NCBI RefSeq assembly: GCF_900095725.1
Contig: NZ_FMMP01000011.1
Coordinates: forward strand, 62,001 to 126,000
Length of the DNA: 64,000 bases
Source of the DNA: Cellulosilyticum sp. I15G10I2
GTDB lineage: Bacteria; Bacillota; Clostridia; Lachnospirales; Cellulosilyticaceae
Direction of reading: 5' to 3'
Of the stretch, positions 18,037-26,679 are shown piece after piece. A program made the translations under genes and the position numbers. Under the pieces are notes generated by a model. It was not told the origin of the DNA and did not search any database. It saw nothing but the letters and a program-made list of their open reading frames with translations. Numbering within the stretch: the first letter of the stretch is position 1; the number at the start of each line of letters is the position of its first letter.

Positions 18037-18721
18037 CTTTTATTTGATACCCCATTCCTCTAACAGTATAGATAATTTTTTCTTCAAACTTTTGATCTAT
18101 TTTACTTCTTAAATAACGAATATAAACATCTACAATGTTGGTATCACCCATATATTCATAACCCCATACATTTTCAAGAATATTGTCCCTTGTAAGCAGC
18201 AGATTTTTATTAAGCATAAGATAATGTAGAAGTTCAAATTCCTTTTTGGTAAGGGCGATAGGTGTTTCATCATAGCTTACTTCAAACTTATCAGGAATTA
18301 GTATCAGCTTGCCACATCGCAGCTTTTTTTCGTCTGAAGCATTGCTGTAGGAACTTTTTAGTTTAAAGAGAACTCTTATGCGAGCCAAAAGCTCTTCGAT
18401 AGCAAAAGGTTTAGTCATATAATCCTGAGCACCAAGATCAAGGCCCATTACTTTGTCGGTGATATCATCCTTAGCAGTCAGCATGATAATAGGAATATCA
18501 GAAACTTGTCTAATGCGTCTTAATACCTCCATGCCGCTAAGCGAAGGGAGCATAACATCAAGAATAATAAGATCATAGGGATGATTTAAAGCTTCCTGTA
18601 AACCTTGGCGTCCATCATTACAAATGCCTACTTCATAACCTTCGTGCTCAAGCTCCAGTTGTAGAAACCTGGCTATTTTTGTTTCATCTTCTATAATAAG
18701 TATCTTCTTAATACGAATCAC
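18029..18721 (-). CDS. OmpR/PhoB-family response regulator
   Basis: 230 residues. Receiver domain with the acidic pocket (IIEDE), phosphoacceptor Asp in LIILDVMLPSLSG (about 53) and conserved Thr/Lys (MLTAKDD, MTKPF); the C-terminal winged helix ends in VDVYIRYLRSKIDQKFEEKIIYTVRGMGYQ. The 5' end is not straightforward: the GTG at 18721 overlaps the GGGGAG ribosome site by one base, and there is no ATG/GTG/TTG in the next codons; an AUU at about 18712, 8 bases after that site, would be the spaced alternative. It is the first gene of the pair with the sensor kinase. Confidence 0.92.
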   Translation of the reverse strand: MIRIKKILIIEDETKIARFLQLELEHEGYEVGICNDGRQGLQEALNHPYDLIILDVMLPSLSGMEVLRRIRQVSDIPIIMLTAKDDITDKVMGLDLGAQDYMTKPFAIEELLARIRVLFKLKSSYSNASDEKKLRCGKLILIPDKFEVSYDETPIALTKKEFELLHYLMLNKNLLLTRDNILENVWGYEYMGDTNIVDVYIRYLRSKIDQKFEEKIIYTVRGMGYQIKDA

Positions 18722-18835
18722 TCCCCAGTGTAAAAGCTATAAGGTGCATAGCTATATGATGGTATTTATAAGGTTATTATATATAATATTTAGATTAATA
18801 CAATAGATAGTTTTATTATTTTATGGTTCTTAAAG

Positions 18836-19212
18836 GGGTCGCAAGGAGGGGGAGGGATAATTTTTGGGGCTCCCGCCTCCCCGCCAGACTGTCCGAAAAC
18901 TACTATTCACAATTCTTTCTAGGTCCGCAGGGGAATTTTAGGGTTCTCCAGTTGCTCGCTTGCGTATTTTTAAAAATCTAACCACTTTCTTCAAATGAAC
19001 GGTCGAAACTCGCTGCGCTCAAACAGTCTCCCTAAAAACCATTTGAATAAACTGCTAAGATTTTCTTAACAAAATACTCCAGAGGCAACTTCCGAACCCT
19101 AAAATCTCCCCTGCTAGGCTTTAAATTATTTAGACTTGAATTGGTTTGAGGTCAGTCTGGTACTGCCAAACCCGAGTCGCCCCAAAAGAAATCCCTCCCA
19201 CTTTTTACGCTA
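18836..19212. repeat. Large nested palindromic repeat, copy 1
   Basis: The outer arms pair (GGGAGGGAT..TTTTGGGGC at the left with GCCCC..AAATCCCTCCC at the right). Inside lies a second hairpin element of about 270 bp (18888-19157) whose ends are ACTGTCCGAAAACTA and, more degraded, its inverse. The halves of the inner element are imperfect inverted copies of each other around TTCAAATG. Compared with copies 2 and 3, the inner element is in the opposite orientation. The right flank retains the CGACTCGGGTTTGGCAG loop signature (on the minus strand) that is also found in the solo short hairpins. Confidence 0.85.
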
Positions 19213-19321
19213 GTTATTAGAAAATTTAGGTTGCATATTAAAAATACTAAGTTTAAGTGCTTAATGAGCAAGTCAAACTTAGTATTTATAGTATCTCAAT
19301 TCAAGTAGATAACAGATGATA

Positions 19322-19665
19322 GGCAGGAAGTGAGGGGGAGACTGTCCGAAAACTATTACCACTTGACTTTTTCAGAAGATTAGCATGGGGATTTTAGGGT
19401 GCGGAAGCTGCCTCTGGAGTCAGTTCGTTAAGAAAATCTTGGTGGTTTTTTCAAATGGTACTTAGCTCGCACTGTTTGAGCGTATGCGAGTTTGCGGCGT
19501 TCATTTGAAAAAAGCGCCTAGATTTTTAGAAATGCGTAAGTGAGTAGCTGGAGTACCCTAAAATCCTCATGCGGACCGCCTCAAAAACCAAAATTGTAGT
19601 TTTCGTACAGTATGGTGGGGAGGCGTGGAGAGCTGAAAGAGTTCCCTTACTTCTTGGCGGACCTA
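19322..19665. repeat. Large palindromic repeat, copy 2
   Basis: The inner element at 19341-19611 (271 bp) starts ACTGTCCGAAAACTA and ends TAGTTTTCGTACAGT, almost perfect terminal inverted repeats. The left half (TTTTAGGGTGCGGAAGCTGC, AAAATCTTGGTGG) pairs with the right half (reverse of AAATCTAGGCGC..TTTCAAATGAACGCCG). Outer arms GGCAGGAAGTGAGGG and CCCTTACTTCTTGGCG flank it. It lacks the CGACTCGGG signature, so the outer element is degraded or partly lost here. It is inverted relative to copy 1, 109 bases away. Confidence 0.85.
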
Positions 19666-19701
19666 GTATAAACTTCTTAAATTACAATTTGACGCCTATA
19701 A

Positions 19702-20118
19702 CTACTTATTAATACTATCTATTGTAGAGTTAATCTTCTCCGCCACTTCATTTTCGCCCTTAAACTCTATTTTAATACCGAATAATAGAGAGAGAAGAAG
19801 TCCAACAATAGAGATGTGAAAAGTACAGATCACAAGAATAATTGCAACAGATAACGGAATATCTACAAAAGTATGAGTCTTTTTTCTCATGATAAAGCTT
19901 GTAGCATTTAGTTTTTCAATAAAGGAAGTTATTTTTTCACTTTTAGCTTGTGATTGATTAGAAATAGTTTTAGCTTTTAATTTTTGGTCTTTTTCTAAAA
20001 GCAGCAATGCTTCTACTACATCACCACTCGTTTGTTCGAGAGCTGCTTTTGCCTCTCCGTAAGTCACATTTGCTCTTTCCATGATTAAATCGATTTGTTC
20101 AATTGTTATAGTTCCCAT
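19702..20118 (-). CDS. UBA-like / DUF4342 membrane protein
   Basis: 138 residues. The N-terminal 45 residues (TIEQIDLIMERANVTYGEAKAALEQTSGDVVEALLLLE) have the three-helix UBA/TS-N look of elongation factor Ts and NAC proteins; the rest contains one or two hydrophobic segments (about 88-115), matching DUF4342 proteins. A role at the membrane in protein binding is possible but unknown. The start has AGGAGATCTA upstream. Monocistronic. Confidence 0.75.
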   Translation of the reverse strand: MGTITIEQIDLIMERANVTYGEAKAALEQTSGDVVEALLLLEKDQKLKAKTISNQSQAKSEKITSFIEKLNATSFIMRKKTHTFVDIPLSVAIILVICTFHISIVGLLLSLLFGIKIEFKGENEVAEKINSTIDSINK

Positions 20119-20295
20119 AATTAGATCTCCTTTGAAATGTTTTATTTTATAGTTATAGTATAGAAGACTATAATTAGAAGAAGTTAAACTGAAAATTAGA
20201 ATTTGATTAGAAAACTATGAGAAACAATTAAGAATATTTCATATATAATTATAAAAATATGTTATAATCTAAGCTGATGGAGAAAGGGGGATAAG

Positions 20296-21351
20296 ATGAA
20301 TAAAGAGGCTTTAATTGATAAATGGCGTATAAGAGGGGTATCTGCAGAAGTGGTTTTAGTTATAATGTTTCTAACAACATGGATGACATATGATGGTGAT
20401 GGGATTATACATACCATTCCTTTCATTATTATCATTCCTTTTATCTTGAGATTATTTTATAAGAATAGTTTACTTATAGTAGGCACTGCGGTTGTAAGCG
20501 GACTTATTATAGCGCATATAAAAGGTAATTTTGGATATGGTATATTCCTTATAGTCGGGATATTGATGGAAACTTTCGCTGCAGTGGTATTAGCAATGGG
20601 GATAAAACATAAAGATAGTGCTAAAAGAATACTTTTTATAGCATTAGGTGTATTAATGATCATTATGGCGGTAAATGATTATGCCAAGATGTGGGGAAGT
20701 CCGATGGGCTACTTAAAAGCTAAGTCAAATATAGAAGGCTATATTGATGATAATTATGAAGGGCAGCTCAAAATAGAAAGAATAGATCGTATTTCATTTA
20801 AAATGAGAGGATACCGGGCTAATGTAGTTCAAATAGAAGATAGCAGGAATAAGTCAACTATTTTTTATGGAGATAATGGCTATATCAGTGATAGATATCA
20901 TGATGAGACAACTGGAAATATGACGGAGCAAGTTACCAACATACTTATAGCTATGATTGAAAATCAAACTGACTTAACAGACTATGATATAAGTCTTTAT
21001 GCAAAGCTTGAAATCCCAGTAGCTAAATACCATCTTAATGATAGATTCTCGGGAGACGAACCTATAAGTGCTGATATTCAGTTGCAGCCCAATTATAGTT
21101 GGAAGCAAAAAGATAATGAACAAAGAGAGGTTAAAGTGTACGGTAATAAAGAGGCTTTTGCTGAAGATGCCTATAAGGTTATAGCGGTCCTTCAAAATAT
21201 AGGTTATCGTTATGATGCAATAAAGGTATATTACTTTTTAGAAGATGGTAATACGACCTATGAGATAATAGTTCAAGGTGGCGAAGAGATCAAAGCAGTA
21301 CAAGATGCCGTGGATAAGGTGCAGATGGGGGATTATTCAAAGGAAAAATAA
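20296..21351 (+). CDS. Unknown membrane protein with extracytoplasmic C-terminal domain
   Basis: 351 residues. Five hydrophobic segments occupy about residues 15-135; the remaining two thirds are polar, with a central YxDxNYEGQLKIERI stretch and a tail rich in charged residues. The C-terminal half may hold two similar alpha/beta units (about 140-220 and 235-345). I do not recognise the family. It follows AGAAAGGGGG at good spacing and is bounded by a bidirectional hairpin, so it is a single-gene unit. Confidence 0.7.
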   Translation: MNKEALIDKWRIRGVSAEVVLVIMFLTTWMTYDGDGIIHTIPFIIIIPFILRLFYKNSLLIVGTAVVSGLIIAHIKGNFGYGIFLIVGILMETFAAVVLAMGIKHKDSAKRILFIALGVLMIIMAVNDYAKMWGSPMGYLKAKSNIEGYIDDNYEGQLKIERIDRISFKMRGYRANVVQIEDSRNKSTIFYGDNGYISDRYHDETTGNMTEQVTNILIAMIENQTDLTDYDISLYAKLEIPVAKYHLNDRFSGDEPISADIQLQPNYSWKQKDNEQREVKVYGNKEAFAEDAYKVIAVLQNIGYRYDAIKVYYFLEDGNTTYEIIVQGGEEIKAVQDAVDKVQMGDYSKEK

Positions 21352-21359
21352 ATAGAGAA

Positions 21360-21402
21360 AAGGCTGTTTTGCATAATAAACTCTTTTATGCAAGGCAGCC
21401 TT
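21360..21402. terminator. Bidirectional terminator
   Basis: AAGGCTGTTTTGCATAA pairs with TTATGCAAGGCAGCCTT, followed by ATGTTTT on the plus strand and TTTTCTC on the minus strand; it lies between the unknown membrane protein gene and the converging araC-like gene. Confidence 0.75.
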
Positions 21403-21448
21403 ATGTTTTAGGTAAACTTAAAATAGGGTACCTTCTTTGCTAATGTAT

Positions 21449-22651
21449 TTATGTATTTAATTGCCTATAGGCGTGAGGCGAGGTATCCATGTATTTGTTA
21501 AACATTTTAATATAGTAGCTCTGGTTGCAAAATTGATAGAATGCTGCTATATCAGCAATAGATTCACTGCTGTATTTTAAGAAATAAGTAGACTCCTCGA
21601 TACGCCTTTTAATAATGTATTGAAAAAGTGTTATACCCACCTCTTTTTTAAACAGGGCACTCAGATAATTAGGATGGACATAAACGTTGTCTGCAATAGC
21701 GTGAAGTGTTAATTTATCTGACAGATGATTCATAATGTAGGTCATTGTATTACGGATAACAAGAGAAAACTTAGAAGTACTTACATGATTAACCTTTTCT
21801 ATAAAAGTTTCAACCATTCTATATTCGAGTTTATCAAGCTCTGACATAGAGTTTGTATTTTCTATTTCATAGATAAAAGCATCACTTAGATTAAAGGCAT
21901 CATCATCTGTAACCCCGCCTTTTATAGCAGCTCTTGTAAAAATTGTGCAGGAGCATATAAGTGAGTTCTTAAGAGAACGCAGAGGATTATCAGCAAGCTT
22001 GGCACGACTCAGAGAATTGATTTCTGAAAGAATCTGAGAAGCATTGGCCTTGGTTCCGCTTTTTATGAGTTTGATAATGACTTGTTCTAAAAAGTAAGGT
22101 GGATGCTGAAACATATTTAATCTATTCTTATAAGTCGTCACAAAATAGTTTTCCGGCATAGAAGCATCAGATAAGTTAGGGGCATTAAATACGGCCCCGG
22201 AAGATGGGGTGAAAAGACTAAGCATCAGCTTATTAATATAGAAGCAGCTTGTAGTATCTACGATATTAAGTTTTAAAAAATGATCTTGAAGTTTATGCTT
22301 TAATTTAATAGAAAGAGCGTGTTTTTTAATAAGACTAGAGAGCTTTGCATCATACATAGCTTCCTCTAAAAAAGGACCTATTATAATAACATCTGACTGG
22401 GTCAGCTCAAATCCTATAAAACATTCATAGTAATCGTTGGATATATACTGACAAGTCAAAAATTGGTTTCTACTCAATATAGGCTCAGAAGATTTTGAAT
22501 TATCATGGATTAAATCGGCTATACAGGTAGATTTTTCGGGAAAATGGTGTGTTAGTAAATTATTACTATAGAGTCCAATAGGAAGTTTTGTAAAATGATG
22601 AAAAATTTCTATTTTTTCTAAAATGCTATGCTGAGGATAACTATGTTCCAT
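21449..22651 (-). CDS. AraC-family transcriptional regulator
   Basis: 400 residues. A long N-terminal sensing region (about 1-295, no recognised domain) precedes two helix-turn-helix motifs: LTLHAIADNVYVHPNYLSALFKKEVGITLFQYIIKRRIEES (about 312-355) and IADIAAFYQFCNQSYYIKMFNKYMDTSPHAYR (about 365-397). The start at 22651 (MEHSYPQH) is chosen because AGAGGTG sits 9 bases upstream; a GTG three codons earlier lies next to the site. It is divergent from the sugar ABC operon and probably its sugar-responsive regulator. Confidence 0.9.
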   Translation of the reverse strand: MEHSYPQHSILEKIEIFHHFTKLPIGLYSNNLLTHHFPEKSTCIADLIHDNSKSSEPILSRNQFLTCQYISNDYYECFIGFELTQSDVIIIGPFLEEAMYDAKLSSLIKKHALSIKLKHKLQDHFLKLNIVDTTSCFYINKLMLSLFTPSSGAVFNAPNLSDASMPENYFVTTYKNRLNMFQHPPYFLEQVIIKLIKSGTKANASQILSEINSLSRAKLADNPLRSLKNSLICSCTIFTRAAIKGGVTDDDAFNLSDAFIYEIENTNSMSELDKLEYRMVETFIEKVNHVSTSKFSLVIRNTMTYIMNHLSDKLTLHAIADNVYVHPNYLSALFKKEVGITLFQYIIKRRIEESTYFLKYSSESIADIAAFYQFCNQSYYIKMFNKYMDTSPHAYRQLNT

Positions 22652-22832
22652 AAAAAACACCTCTATTTAACTATAAGTTATAGATATATTATTCATTAAT
22701 ATTATAATACTTTTATTAAGATAATAAAATACTAATAAGTTTAAATGTTATAATATTATTCTATAATCACTTAATCAAATCTATATAAGTGCTTTATATT
22801 CTTTCGTATAAAAAAACCAAGGGGGAATTTCA
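22652..22832. promoter_or_regulatory. Divergent control region of araC-like gene and sugar operon
   Basis: 181 AT-rich bases. An inverted pair AATATTATAA (22699-22708) and TTATAATATT (22748-22757) lies in the centre, and several TATAAT-like boxes are present. It is the only room for both promoters, but I cannot fix the -35/-10 pairs or the operator. Confidence 0.45.
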
Positions 22833-24107
22833 ATGAGAAAATGGTTAGCAATTTTAGCTGCAATGACAATGACAGTTTCAGGGGTAGGATGTGCTGGTGC
22901 TAATACGACACAACCGGCAGCAGAAGCTAAAGCAGAAGTAAAAACAGAAGCTGCGCCTTCAAAAGAAGAAAGTAAGCCAGCAGAAAAACAAAAAATTAAA
23001 TTTGCAGTGCAAGCAGATAGTACACCTGCACTTGAAGCTCTTATCAGTACATTTAATGGGGCTCAAGATCAATATAGTGTAGAAGTGGTTGAGTTTACCA
23101 ATGACTCGGGACAAATGCATGATCAGTTAATAACTTCTTTATCATCAGGCTCATCTGAATATGATGTTATGTCACTGGATGTTGTATGGGCAGGTGAATT
23201 TGCAGGTGCCGGTTATATAGAAGCATTAGATATGTTAATGGATGAAGCTGGACTTAAGATTGAAGATTTTAATGCAGGATCTATGGCATCCGGCAGTTAT
23301 CAAGGGAAACAATATACAATGCCTTACTTCCCTGACCTTGGATTCTTATATTACCGTTCAGATATAGTAAGTGCAGAAGATGCTGCTAAATTAGATAGTG
23401 GCGCTTATACATACGATGACCTTTATGAGATGGCTGCAAAATACAAAGGTCAAAATGGAACAGAAGTAGGTTATGTGTTCCAATCCAAACAATATGAAGG
23501 TTTAACTTGCAATGTTGCAGAATTTACGGGTGGCTATACAAATGTAAAAGCTGGACTCGAAGCCATGAAAAAAATTGTAAGCTCAGATGTAGTACCAAAA
23601 GATATTCTAAACTATGATGAAGGGGCTACACATACAAGCTTTACAGAAGGAAAATCAGTATTTGCAAGAAACTGGCCTTACCAATACGGTATTATAAAAG
23701 GCGATGAATCAAAAGTTAAACCAGATCAAGTAGGTATTGCACCACTTCCAAATGGTGATGTTGTTGGTGGATGGTTATTGTCAATGAATAAGAAATCCGC
23801 AAATAAAGAAGGCGCATGGGAATTTATCAAATTTGTTGCAGGAGAAGAAGGGCAAAAAATCAACTCTACAAAAGGCGGTTATCTTCCAGGTGTTAATGAA
23901 CTGCTTAATAATGAAGAAATCAAAGCAGCGAATGAACTCCTTAAATTCCCAGGTTTCCAAAAAGCACTCCAATCAACTGTTGCAAGACCTGTTAGCGCTG
24001 AATATGCAAAAGCATCTGATGCCGTACAAGTGAATGTTCATAAATTCCTATCAGGAAGCCAAGACTTAGACACTACAGTAGCAGCTGTTGAAGCAGCATT
24101 GAAATAG
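22833..24107 (+). CDS. Sugar ABC transporter substrate-binding lipoprotein (MalE/family 1)
   Basis: 424 residues. Lipoprotein signal with lipobox VSGVGC (Cys20), then an Ala/Glu/Lys-rich linker to about 52, then the family 1 solute-binding fold (FAVQADSTPALEALISTFNG; DVMSLDVVWAGEFAGAG; YTMPYFPDLGFLYYRSD; FARNWPYQYGI; WLLSMNKKSANKEGAWEFIKFVAG). It is lipid-anchored outside and delivers a sugar to the two permeases downstream. Given the GH65 enzyme in the operon, an alpha-linked glucose disaccharide (maltose, trehalose, kojibiose, nigerose) is the likely ligand. The ribosome site is AAGGGGG. A large palindromic repeat separates it from the permease genes. Confidence 0.93.
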   Translation: MRKWLAILAAMTMTVSGVGCAGANTTQPAAEAKAEVKTEAAPSKEESKPAEKQKIKFAVQADSTPALEALISTFNGAQDQYSVEVVEFTNDSGQMHDQLITSLSSGSSEYDVMSLDVVWAGEFAGAGYIEALDMLMDEAGLKIEDFNAGSMASGSYQGKQYTMPYFPDLGFLYYRSDIVSAEDAAKLDSGAYTYDDLYEMAAKYKGQNGTEVGYVFQSKQYEGLTCNVAEFTGGYTNVKAGLEAMKKIVSSDVVPKDILNYDEGATHTSFTEGKSVFARNWPYQYGIIKGDESKVKPDQVGIAPLPNGDVVGGWLLSMNKKSANKEGAWEFIKFVAGEEGQKINSTKGGYLPGVNELLNNEEIKAANELLKFPGFQKALQSTVARPVSAEYAKASDAVQVNVHKFLSGSQDLDTTVAAVEAALK

Positions 24108-24167
24108 TATATAGATAAACTAGAAGTACTTTTTAGTTTAATAGATAACTAAACTTAAAGAAGACTA

Positions 24168-24553
24168 GTGAGGCTGGCAGGGAATGTTTTTGGCTCGACT
24201 CGGGCATGGCAGTGGCAGGCTGTCCAAAAACTAACTCAAACCTAAATAATTCAAAGCCTAGCAGGGGAGATTTTAGGGTTCGGAAGTTGCCTCTGGAGTA
24301 TTTCGTTTAGAAAATCTTAGCAGTTTCTTCAAATGGCACTTAGCCGCACTGTATTGATCAACCGACTAAAGTCGGTAGCGAGTTTGCGGCGTTCATTTGA
24401 AGAAACTGCTTAGATTTTTAGAAATACGCAAGCGAGTAACTGGAGAATCCTAAAATTCCTCTGCGACCCTGTAGAAAATTATGACAGTAGTTTTCGGACA
24501 GTCTATTGGGTGGGAAGGAGGGAGAGACAATAACCATCTCCAGCCACCCTCAC
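24168..24553. repeat. Large nested palindromic repeat, copy 3 (inside the sugar operon)
   Basis: 386 bp. The outer arms GTGAGGCTGGCAGGGA and the inverse of CAGCCACCCTCAC pair imperfectly. The loop signature TGGCTCGACTCGGGCATGGCAG precedes an inner element of 284 bp (24219-24502) ending TAGTTTTCGGACAGT. The two halves of the inner element pair over about 70 bases (for example AATCTTAGCAGTTTCTTC with its inverse in GAAGAAACTGCTTAGATT). The apical loop has an extra small hairpin (CCGACTAAAGTCGG). On the mRNA this would be a very long stem between the binding-protein and permease genes. Confidence 0.88.
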
Positions 24554-24589
24554 GAACCTTACTTATAACACTTTAAAGGGGGCGAGAAC

Positions 24590-25816
24590 GTGGATAAGAG
24601 AATAACTTTCAAAGAATTTTTATTTATACTGCCTATACTTGCAATTATATGTGTTTTTTCTATTTGGCCCATCCTAGACTCTATTAAATATACAGTATTT
24701 GATTATCGGCTGAATGATCAACAAAATTCCAAGATGTTTTTAGGCAGTAGCTTTAATACAAGCAGCTTTAATGAAAATGCAAAATATGTGGCGTACTACC
24801 TAAAAAAGGATATGGAATCTATACAAGATAATACCCAGAAGCAAGAATTTGAAAGAATTGGTGCATATGTTAAGGAGATGCTTTTAACTTACGAAAGTCA
24901 AGATCAAAATATAAAATTATCTGGTAGTGAAGCTCACGAAATGGAAGCATTTATAAAAAGTGTAAGGGTAGATGTTACAAACTTGTATGAAGCGAATAAG
25001 GATGAGCAGTTAAGTAACAGGGAAAATATTCAAATGATTATTGAGGATCTTGAGAAATGTTTAATAAGCTCTAATTTTATAGGTTTAGGATCTTATGGGC
25101 GGGTTTTACAGGATCTAAGATTTTGGTCAGCACTTAAGAATACAATCGTATTTACGGTGATATCAGTCTCTATAGAATTTACCCTAGGACTTGCACTTGC
25201 TATGATTATGAATAAAGCAATGAAGGGGATAGGGATTATAAGAACAGTATCGCTTATACCGTGGGCTATCCCTACGGCAGTATCAGCGCTTATGTGGAGT
25301 TATATGTATGATGGAGGCAGTGGGGTTATTGCCAAATTATTATCGGTAATAGGTCTTGTCAGCAGCCCAGAACATCTTCTCTTAACAAGTACAGGGGCTA
25401 TGGTATGTGCCATCATTGCAGACGTATGGAAGACAACACCTTATATGGCACTGCTTCTTTTAGGCGGACTTCAAACGATAGATAGTGGATTATATGAAAG
25501 CTCACAAATTGATGGTGCCGGTAAGATAAAAACGTTCCTGGCAATTACGCTGCCACTTCTAAAGCCTGCCATATTAGTTGCCGTATTATTTAGGACGCTG
25601 GACGCATTTAGAGTATATGATCTTATCGCTGTTTTAACAGGAGGCGGGCCTGGTGGTTCTACAGAAACATTATCTATTTATGCCTATAAAATTATGTTTG
25701 GTCAGACAAACTTTGGTTATGGTTCAGTTATTGTTATGATGATGTTTATATGTGTAGCTGCAATAGCGGCACTATTTGTTAAAGTACTTGGGGCAGATGT
25801 GATGTCAAAAAATTAG
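24590..25816 (+). CDS. Sugar ABC transporter permease (MalF type) with large first outside loop
   Basis: 408 residues, about 110 more than a usual six-TM sugar permease. TM1 is at about 8-30; then a polar helical insertion (about 38-170, DQQNSKMFLGSS..EDLEKCLISSNF) precedes the normal core FIGLGSYGRVLQDLRFWSALKNTI. The EAA loop that contacts the ATPase is seen as LYESSQIDGAGKIKTFLAITLPLLKP (about 300). The inserted segment would lie outside, where MalF also carries an extra domain, though at another position. GTG start, AAAGGGGGCG 7 bases before it. It pairs with the next gene; no ATPase is encoded here. Confidence 0.92.
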   Translation: MDKRITFKEFLFILPILAIICVFSIWPILDSIKYTVFDYRLNDQQNSKMFLGSSFNTSSFNENAKYVAYYLKKDMESIQDNTQKQEFERIGAYVKEMLLTYESQDQNIKLSGSEAHEMEAFIKSVRVDVTNLYEANKDEQLSNRENIQMIIEDLEKCLISSNFIGLGSYGRVLQDLRFWSALKNTIVFTVISVSIEFTLGLALAMIMNKAMKGIGIIRTVSLIPWAIPTAVSALMWSYMYDGGSGVIAKLLSVIGLVSSPEHLLLTSTGAMVCAIIADVWKTTPYMALLLLGGLQTIDSGLYESSQIDGAGKIKTFLAITLPLLKPAILVAVLFRTLDAFRVYDLIAVLTGGGPGGSTETLSIYAYKIMFGQTNFGYGSVIVMMMFICVAAIAALFVKVLGADVMSKN

Positions 25817-25826
25817 GAGGGATATA

Positions 25827-26669
25827 ATGGATAAGACGCAAACGGTTAATAAAGTGTGGCAAATCGTATTTGTTGTATTAATTGCACTTTTTATGGGTAT
25901 TATCATATTCCCATTCTTTTGGATACTGGTAACATCAATAAAACCTACAAGTGAAATTTTTGGTGAGGGTGCTTATGCGATTTATGCTGGGAAAGCAGTT
26001 GGAGACCATTATCAAACAGTTATTTTTGAGAAACAGATTCTTCGAGCCGTTTTAAATAGTTTTGTAGTAGCTGCTACTACTATGGTGTATGTTGTAAGTA
26101 TATCGATTCTAGCAGCTTATGCCATCTCACGATTTAATTTTAAAGGAAAAAACATCCTGCTTGGACTTATACTTGTTATTTCTATGTTTCCGCAGATGAT
26201 CGTAGTAGGTCCGATCTATAACTTATTTACTTCACTTAATCTTACAAACAGTTATTTTGTGGTGTTGCCCTATTCTACGATTACTTTGCCAGCAGCAGTC
26301 TGGATCATGGTAACTCACTTTAATAAGATACCGCTAGCTATAGAAGAATCAGCCAAGATAGATGGGGCAACACCCTTTGAGACATTGACAAAAGTAGTCT
26401 TTCCGCTTGCTGCACCAGGGGTATTTACAACAGCCATCATTACTTTTATTGCAGCATGGAACGAGTATCTTTTAACGATTACACTTAATACGAACAAAGA
26501 ATATCATACAGTACCGGTAGCAGTATCTTTTTTAAGGAGTCAATTTTCAATACTATGGGGCCAGGTATCAGCGGCAACTGTTGTTGTAACCATACCTACG
26601 CTTGTTATTGTACTCTTGTTCCAAAAACAAATTGTATCTGGACTGATATCAGGCGCTGTGAAGGAGTAG
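25827..26669 (+). CDS. Sugar ABC transporter permease (MalG type)
   Basis: 280 residues, six TM segments. EAA motif IEESAKIDGATPFETLTKVVFPLAAPG (about 172-198); typical MalG start (WQIVFVVLIALFMGIIIFPFFWILVTSIKPTSEIF). It forms the channel with the preceding permease and probably uses a shared MsmX-type ATPase from another locus. Start 9 bases after AGGAGGG, 10 bases after the previous stop. The next gene follows 10 bases downstream. Confidence 0.94.
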   Translation: MDKTQTVNKVWQIVFVVLIALFMGIIIFPFFWILVTSIKPTSEIFGEGAYAIYAGKAVGDHYQTVIFEKQILRAVLNSFVVAATTMVYVVSISILAAYAISRFNFKGKNILLGLILVISMFPQMIVVGPIYNLFTSLNLTNSYFVVLPYSTITLPAAVWIMVTHFNKIPLAIEESAKIDGATPFETLTKVVFPLAAPGVFTTAIITFIAAWNEYLLTITLNTNKEYHTVPVAVSFLRSQFSILWGQVSAATVVVTIPTLVIVLLFQKQIVSGLISGAVKE

Positions 26670-26679
26670 TGAATTTGAC

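Larger units (their letters stand above)
18722..19701. other. 980-base gene-free region with two large palindromic repeats
   Basis: No credible gene on either strand. It contains the regulator promoter (18722-18835), two large palindromic elements in opposite orientation (18836-19212 and 19322-19665) and about 110 bases of ordinary AT-rich DNA between them. See the repeat entries. Confidence 0.8.

Noticed and set aside
18836-19665. Degenerate insertion sequence with transposase
   Set aside because: The repeats have inverted ends, but no frame longer than chance and no transposase motif exists on either strand.
18836-24553. CRISPR array
   Set aside because: The repeats are few, hundreds of bases long, palindromic and not regularly spaced.
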